From assembly GCA_946494345.1 (NCBI GenBank), contig CAMMBX010000050.1:1-7991 (forward strand): a DNA stretch of 7,991 nucleotides. The letters are read 5' to 3'. Positions within the stretch are counted from its first letter, which is position 1, and each line of letters starts with the position of its first letter. The DNA is from an uncultured Mycoplasmatota bacterium (lineage in GTDB: Bacteria; Bacillota_I; Bacilli_A; RF39; UBA660). This document shows positions 5,688 through 7,991 of the stretch, piece after piece. The notes beneath the pieces were generated by a model. That model did not search any database, was not told the DNA's origin, and was given only the letters and a program-made list of their open reading frames with translations. A program made the position numbers and the translations under genes.

Positions 5688-7814
5688 TTAAGCAAAATAA
5701 TGTGGAAGCTTTCTACTTAATGGATTTAATTTTAATTGCCTGACTTCTGAATGTAAATAATAATCCGTATTATACCCAAAACTTATAGGAATTAAATGTT
5801 TACTATAAGCTCTAACAACTTTAATTAAAGCATCTTTAGACTCAGATAAATCAACATAAATTGCTTCTAAATAATTCTCTAGCTTTGCAAAATCTATTGA
5901 TACAGAATACTCATTATTAGAGTATGAATCATTAGTCCATAACCAAGATATTTTTTTTGAATTTTCGTGAAAATGATAATATTGCCCATGATCAAGTGGA
6001 GTTTTAATTTTTTCAATAGTCTTAGGATGATCAATAGGATTATCTATTGCCAATAATAAATTATACTCAGCTTCTTGGAATGCTTTTAATATTGCTCTAT
6101 CTACATTTTCAGTTACAGCGGCTGCACCACTAACAAAACTTGGATATTCATCACTAACAATTACAACCAAAAATACTGGAAGATATTTTGAATTCATATC
6201 TAACACATGAACTTTACGTCCTTTTTTACTCCAATGTTGCATTCTTTTTTTTACATGTAATGGTATGTATTTAGGATTCACATGTTGTGGTGATTTTAAT
6301 TCATACCACGAACGCATTATAGCATCTCTTTCAATTAATTCTGCTAAAGCTCTTTTTTTAGCTTCTTCATAATTTGAATATGCTGCCACCCCTGATGAAT
6401 CACTACAAAACAATTTTTCTTTTTTATCATGCCCGTAATAAATAAAATCAGTTGGTAAATAAAAATTGCCACTCATATCTTTCGTCCATTCAATTATATC
6501 ATCTTCCTTATATAAAATTAACCCACGCAATTGACGTTGTTCTAACGATAAAGGAGCAACAACATCTGGAGTTAAAAATTGACTTGTTTTTCCAGCTTTA
6601 CCAATATAATCAACTCTAACAATACTTGAGCGATAACGTTCATAAGCTTCAATAATAGCTTTAGAAACTGCTTCATAATAAGATGATGCAGTAGCTCCTG
6701 CTACTCTCCTACCATTAATTTCATAATTTGCCCATGCTCCAAAAAATGAAGCATCAAAATCATTAAAACTATTAATACCAAAATTCAAAACAGGTTTATC
6801 TTCACCAACAAAATTATCAACTAAATTTTCCAACATTTTACTATATTTAAAATAATTCTTGGAAGAAGAATAACCAATTGCTATTGCTAAAATAGGAGAT
6901 ATATCATCTTTATCAATTTCTAATTCTATTGCTATAGATTTGTCTAAAATACCACCAAGTTCACATGTTGACAAACCTTGTTCCTCACAATAAAGAGTAA
7001 TATTCTGAGCAACTTGTCCAACTTCAATAAGTGTCAAACGATAACCACGATTTGCATATTTATAAGGTTGACGATTTAAATCAGCAGCAATTACTACTTG
7101 TAATGGCGAACTAAAAGCTATTCTTTCATCATTATAACAATATTTTAATTGTTCTAAATCCGGATTTTCATTGTATAAAATCAAATGATCATTTTCAGCA
7201 TCATATTCATAATAACCAGCTTTAAAATTCATTTGATCATATGGTACAATACAGTAAATCTTTAAAGGAAATAATGCACCTCCACTTGGAGTAGCATGAC
7301 GAGATATTGAATAAGCATAATTACAGATATTACCTAATTGAGATAATGTTAATTTTTTGTTAGAAAAATTTCGACAAGATTTACGTTTTTTCTGTAATTC
7401 GTAAAGTGAAGAATTCTTATTTAAGTTAAAATTTATTATTTTTCCACATTTAACTTCTTTTCTTTTACTTTTTTTATGAGCTTCTACTTCAGAAGGATTT
7501 AATGATTGTAAATATTTTGCTGGATATGTACTAATTTCATTAAAATGACGATATTGCTCTCTTGAATCATTAATTAATTTTTCTTGTTCTAGTTCTATAA
7601 GAATTTCTTTAATATAATCTACTTCAATTCCCACTGACTCAGAAATATCATATATATTTTTATATCCATCACAATATGATAATATTTTCCATAATACAGG
7701 AACTATTTCCCCATCTATATCTAATTTTTTATCTTGTCTTAGAAAACTAATGCCATTACCATTTGGAACAGCTGGAACTACTAAAATAGGTCTATATTTT
7801 TCATAATTAACCAT
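5688..7814 (-). CDS. Fused RiPP-modifying enzyme: RRE-like domain + SagB-type dehydrogenase + YcaO cyclodehydratase
   Basis: A 708-residue cytosolic protein with three parts. Residues 1-90 resemble a PqqD-like RiPP recognition element (winged helix that binds leader peptides): LDIDGEIVPVLWKILSYCDG, then an ISESVGI helix-turn-helix and ELEQEKLI. Residues about 138-330 are a SagB/McbC-type FMN dehydrogenase: KKRKSCRNFSNKKL, TPSGGALFPL (175-184), RLTLIEVGQVAQNI and STCELGGILD. It would oxidise azolines to azoles. Residues about 345-708 are YcaO, which uses ATP to cyclise Cys/Ser/Thr. The conserved acidic motifs are EAYER (389-393), ELIERD (492-497) and FQEAE (579-583). The C-terminus is NPLSRKLPHYFA, with two prolines instead of the usual PxPxP end. 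In most TOMM clusters these are separate genes, and YcaO also needs an E1-like/ocin-ThiF partner; none is seen here. GGAAGAG 8 nt before ATG supports the start. It is the first gene of a two-gene unit with the precursor peptide. About 13 of 28 Arg codons are CGN by my count, against about 1 in 16 in the Rieske flavoprotein gene, a weak hint of separate origin. Confidence 0.9.
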   Translation of the reverse strand: MVNYEKYRPILVVPAVPNGNGISFLRQDKKLDIDGEIVPVLWKILSYCDGYKNIYDISESVGIEVDYIKEILIELEQEKLINDSREQYRHFNEISTYPAKYLQSLNPSEVEAHKKSKRKEVKCGKIINFNLNKNSSLYELQKKRKSCRNFSNKKLTLSQLGNICNYAYSISRHATPSGGALFPLKIYCIVPYDQMNFKAGYYEYDAENDHLILYNENPDLEQLKYCYNDERIAFSSPLQVVIAADLNRQPYKYANRGYRLTLIEVGQVAQNITLYCEEQGLSTCELGGILDKSIAIELEIDKDDISPILAIAIGYSSSKNYFKYSKMLENLVDNFVGEDKPVLNFGINSFNDFDASFFGAWANYEINGRRVAGATASSYYEAVSKAIIEAYERYRSSIVRVDYIGKAGKTSQFLTPDVVAPLSLEQRQLRGLILYKEDDIIEWTKDMSGNFYLPTDFIYYGHDKKEKLFCSDSSGVAAYSNYEEAKKRALAELIERDAIMRSWYELKSPQHVNPKYIPLHVKKRMQHWSKKGRKVHVLDMNSKYLPVFLVVIVSDEYPSFVSGAAAVTENVDRAILKAFQEAEYNLLLAIDNPIDHPKTIEKIKTPLDHGQYYHFHENSKKISWLWTNDSYSNNEYSVSIDFAKLENYLEAIYVDLSESKDALIKVVRAYSKHLIPISFGYNTDYYLHSEVRQLKLNPLSRKLPHYFA

Positions 7815-7853
7815 AATATCATCTCTTCCAATTAATATAAATATTTTTCTAGT

Positions 7854-7882
7854 ATTTTAATATTTTTGGTAACAATTGTCAA
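7854..7882 (-). promoter_or_regulatory. SigA promoter of the RiPP unit
   Basis: On the minus strand TTGACA (7882-7877, exact consensus), a 17-base spacer and TAAAAT (7859-7854, 5/6) form a near-ideal housekeeping promoter. Predicted transcription starts near 7847, giving a leader of roughly 33 bases before the ATG at 7814. It lies downstream of a terminator (7973-7952), so the RiPP genes are an independent unit. Confidence 0.75.
7872..7879. promoter_or_regulatory. Palindrome overlapping the -35 box (possible operator)
   Basis: ACAATTGT is a perfect 8-bp palindrome sharing its end with the TTGACA hexamer. The flanking bases extend it imperfectly to TnACAATTGTnA. A repressor bound here would block the RiPP promoter. 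No regulator gene is in the window, and a palindrome of this length can arise by chance. Confidence 0.3.
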
Positions 7883-7896
7883 TATTCATTATTTTC

Positions 7897-7913
7897 ACTG
7901 TTTTTCTACTGTT
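7897..7913 (-). promoter_or_regulatory. Direct repeats upstream of the RiPP promoter (possible activator site)
   Basis: AACAGT occurs twice on the minus strand (7913-7908 and 7902-7897) with an 11-bp period. Each copy is followed by a purine-rich run, and the pair sits 14 bases upstream of the -35 box. About one helical turn between direct repeats just upstream of -35 is the arrangement known for LytTR-type regulators (ComE, AgrA, PlnC) that control peptide bacteriocins. The motif is short, so this is tentative. Confidence 0.25.
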
Positions 7914-7951
7914 ATTCACTTTAAACACAATGCTTTCCCTTTCTGACATAT

Positions 7952-7973
7952 AAAAAAGAGCTTAACGCTCTTT
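7952..7973 (-). terminator. Rho-independent terminator of a gene beyond the right edge
   Basis: On the minus strand AAAGAGC (7973-7967) pairs with GCTCTTT (7961-7955) around a 5-base loop and runs into a T tract reaching 7952. One minus-strand frame at the edge reads LDSND then TAA at 7976-7974, directly before the hairpin. A gene therefore probably ends here, but too little is present to identify it. Confidence 0.75.
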
Positions 7974-7991
7974 AATCATTAGAATCCAAAT

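Noticed and set aside
1..7991. CRISPR arrays, tRNA or rRNA genes, transposase genes
   Set aside because: No spaced repeats, cloverleaf sequences or transposase-like proteins were found on either strand.

Overview
The window looks like a piece of a low-GC Bacillota genome (Bacilli/Erysipelotrichia-like or a related gut lineage). It is strongly AT-rich, has AGGAGG-type ribosome binding sites, SigA-type promoters and short hairpin-plus-T terminators, and encodes every Trp as TGG. One gene ends in TGA, which argues against the Mycoplasma code. Apart from the tail of one gene at the left edge, everything is on the minus strand.

Left part (1-3655, minus strand unless noted). The last codons of a plus-strand Hsp20 small heat-shock protein end in a terminator shared with the opposing gene set. 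That set reads right to left: a membrane-anchored double-PepSY protein with an Asn/Ser/Gly linker (3577-2960), a YhfW-like FAD oxidoreductase with a C-terminal Rieske [2Fe-2S] domain (2929-1478), a single-domain Clp-D1-like AAA+ ATPase (1423-491) and a four-helix membrane protein (498-100) that overlaps the ATPase gene. These are ordinary chromosomal genes, although the ATPase is a stripped-down form.

Middle (3641-5398). This is the 3' two thirds of valS (valyl-tRNA synthetase) with its own terminator. Homology stops abruptly at about 5398, inside the editing domain. The HIGH-motif catalytic half is absent and the adjoining DNA is unrelated.

Right part (5399-7991). Abutting the broken valS is a compact RiPP locus of the azol(in)e (TOMM) type. 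A good SigA promoter drives a 708-residue protein that fuses three normally separate parts: an N-terminal RRE-like winged helix, a SagB/McbC-type FMN dehydrogenase and a YcaO cyclodehydratase. Its gene is followed 37 bp later by a 38-codon gene with a very strong ribosome binding site. That gene encodes a leader plus a Gly/Cys core (ACVTGGGGCACDDGTSE), which is the evident substrate. A long hairpin terminator follows. No separate E1-like/ocin-ThiF partner, protease or exporter is visible, and an upstream terminator suggests the unit starts with the fused enzyme.

The most noteworthy content is this minimal two-gene thiazole-peptide system and its position next to a truncated essential gene. 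That position suggests integration or rearrangement, or less interestingly an assembly join.
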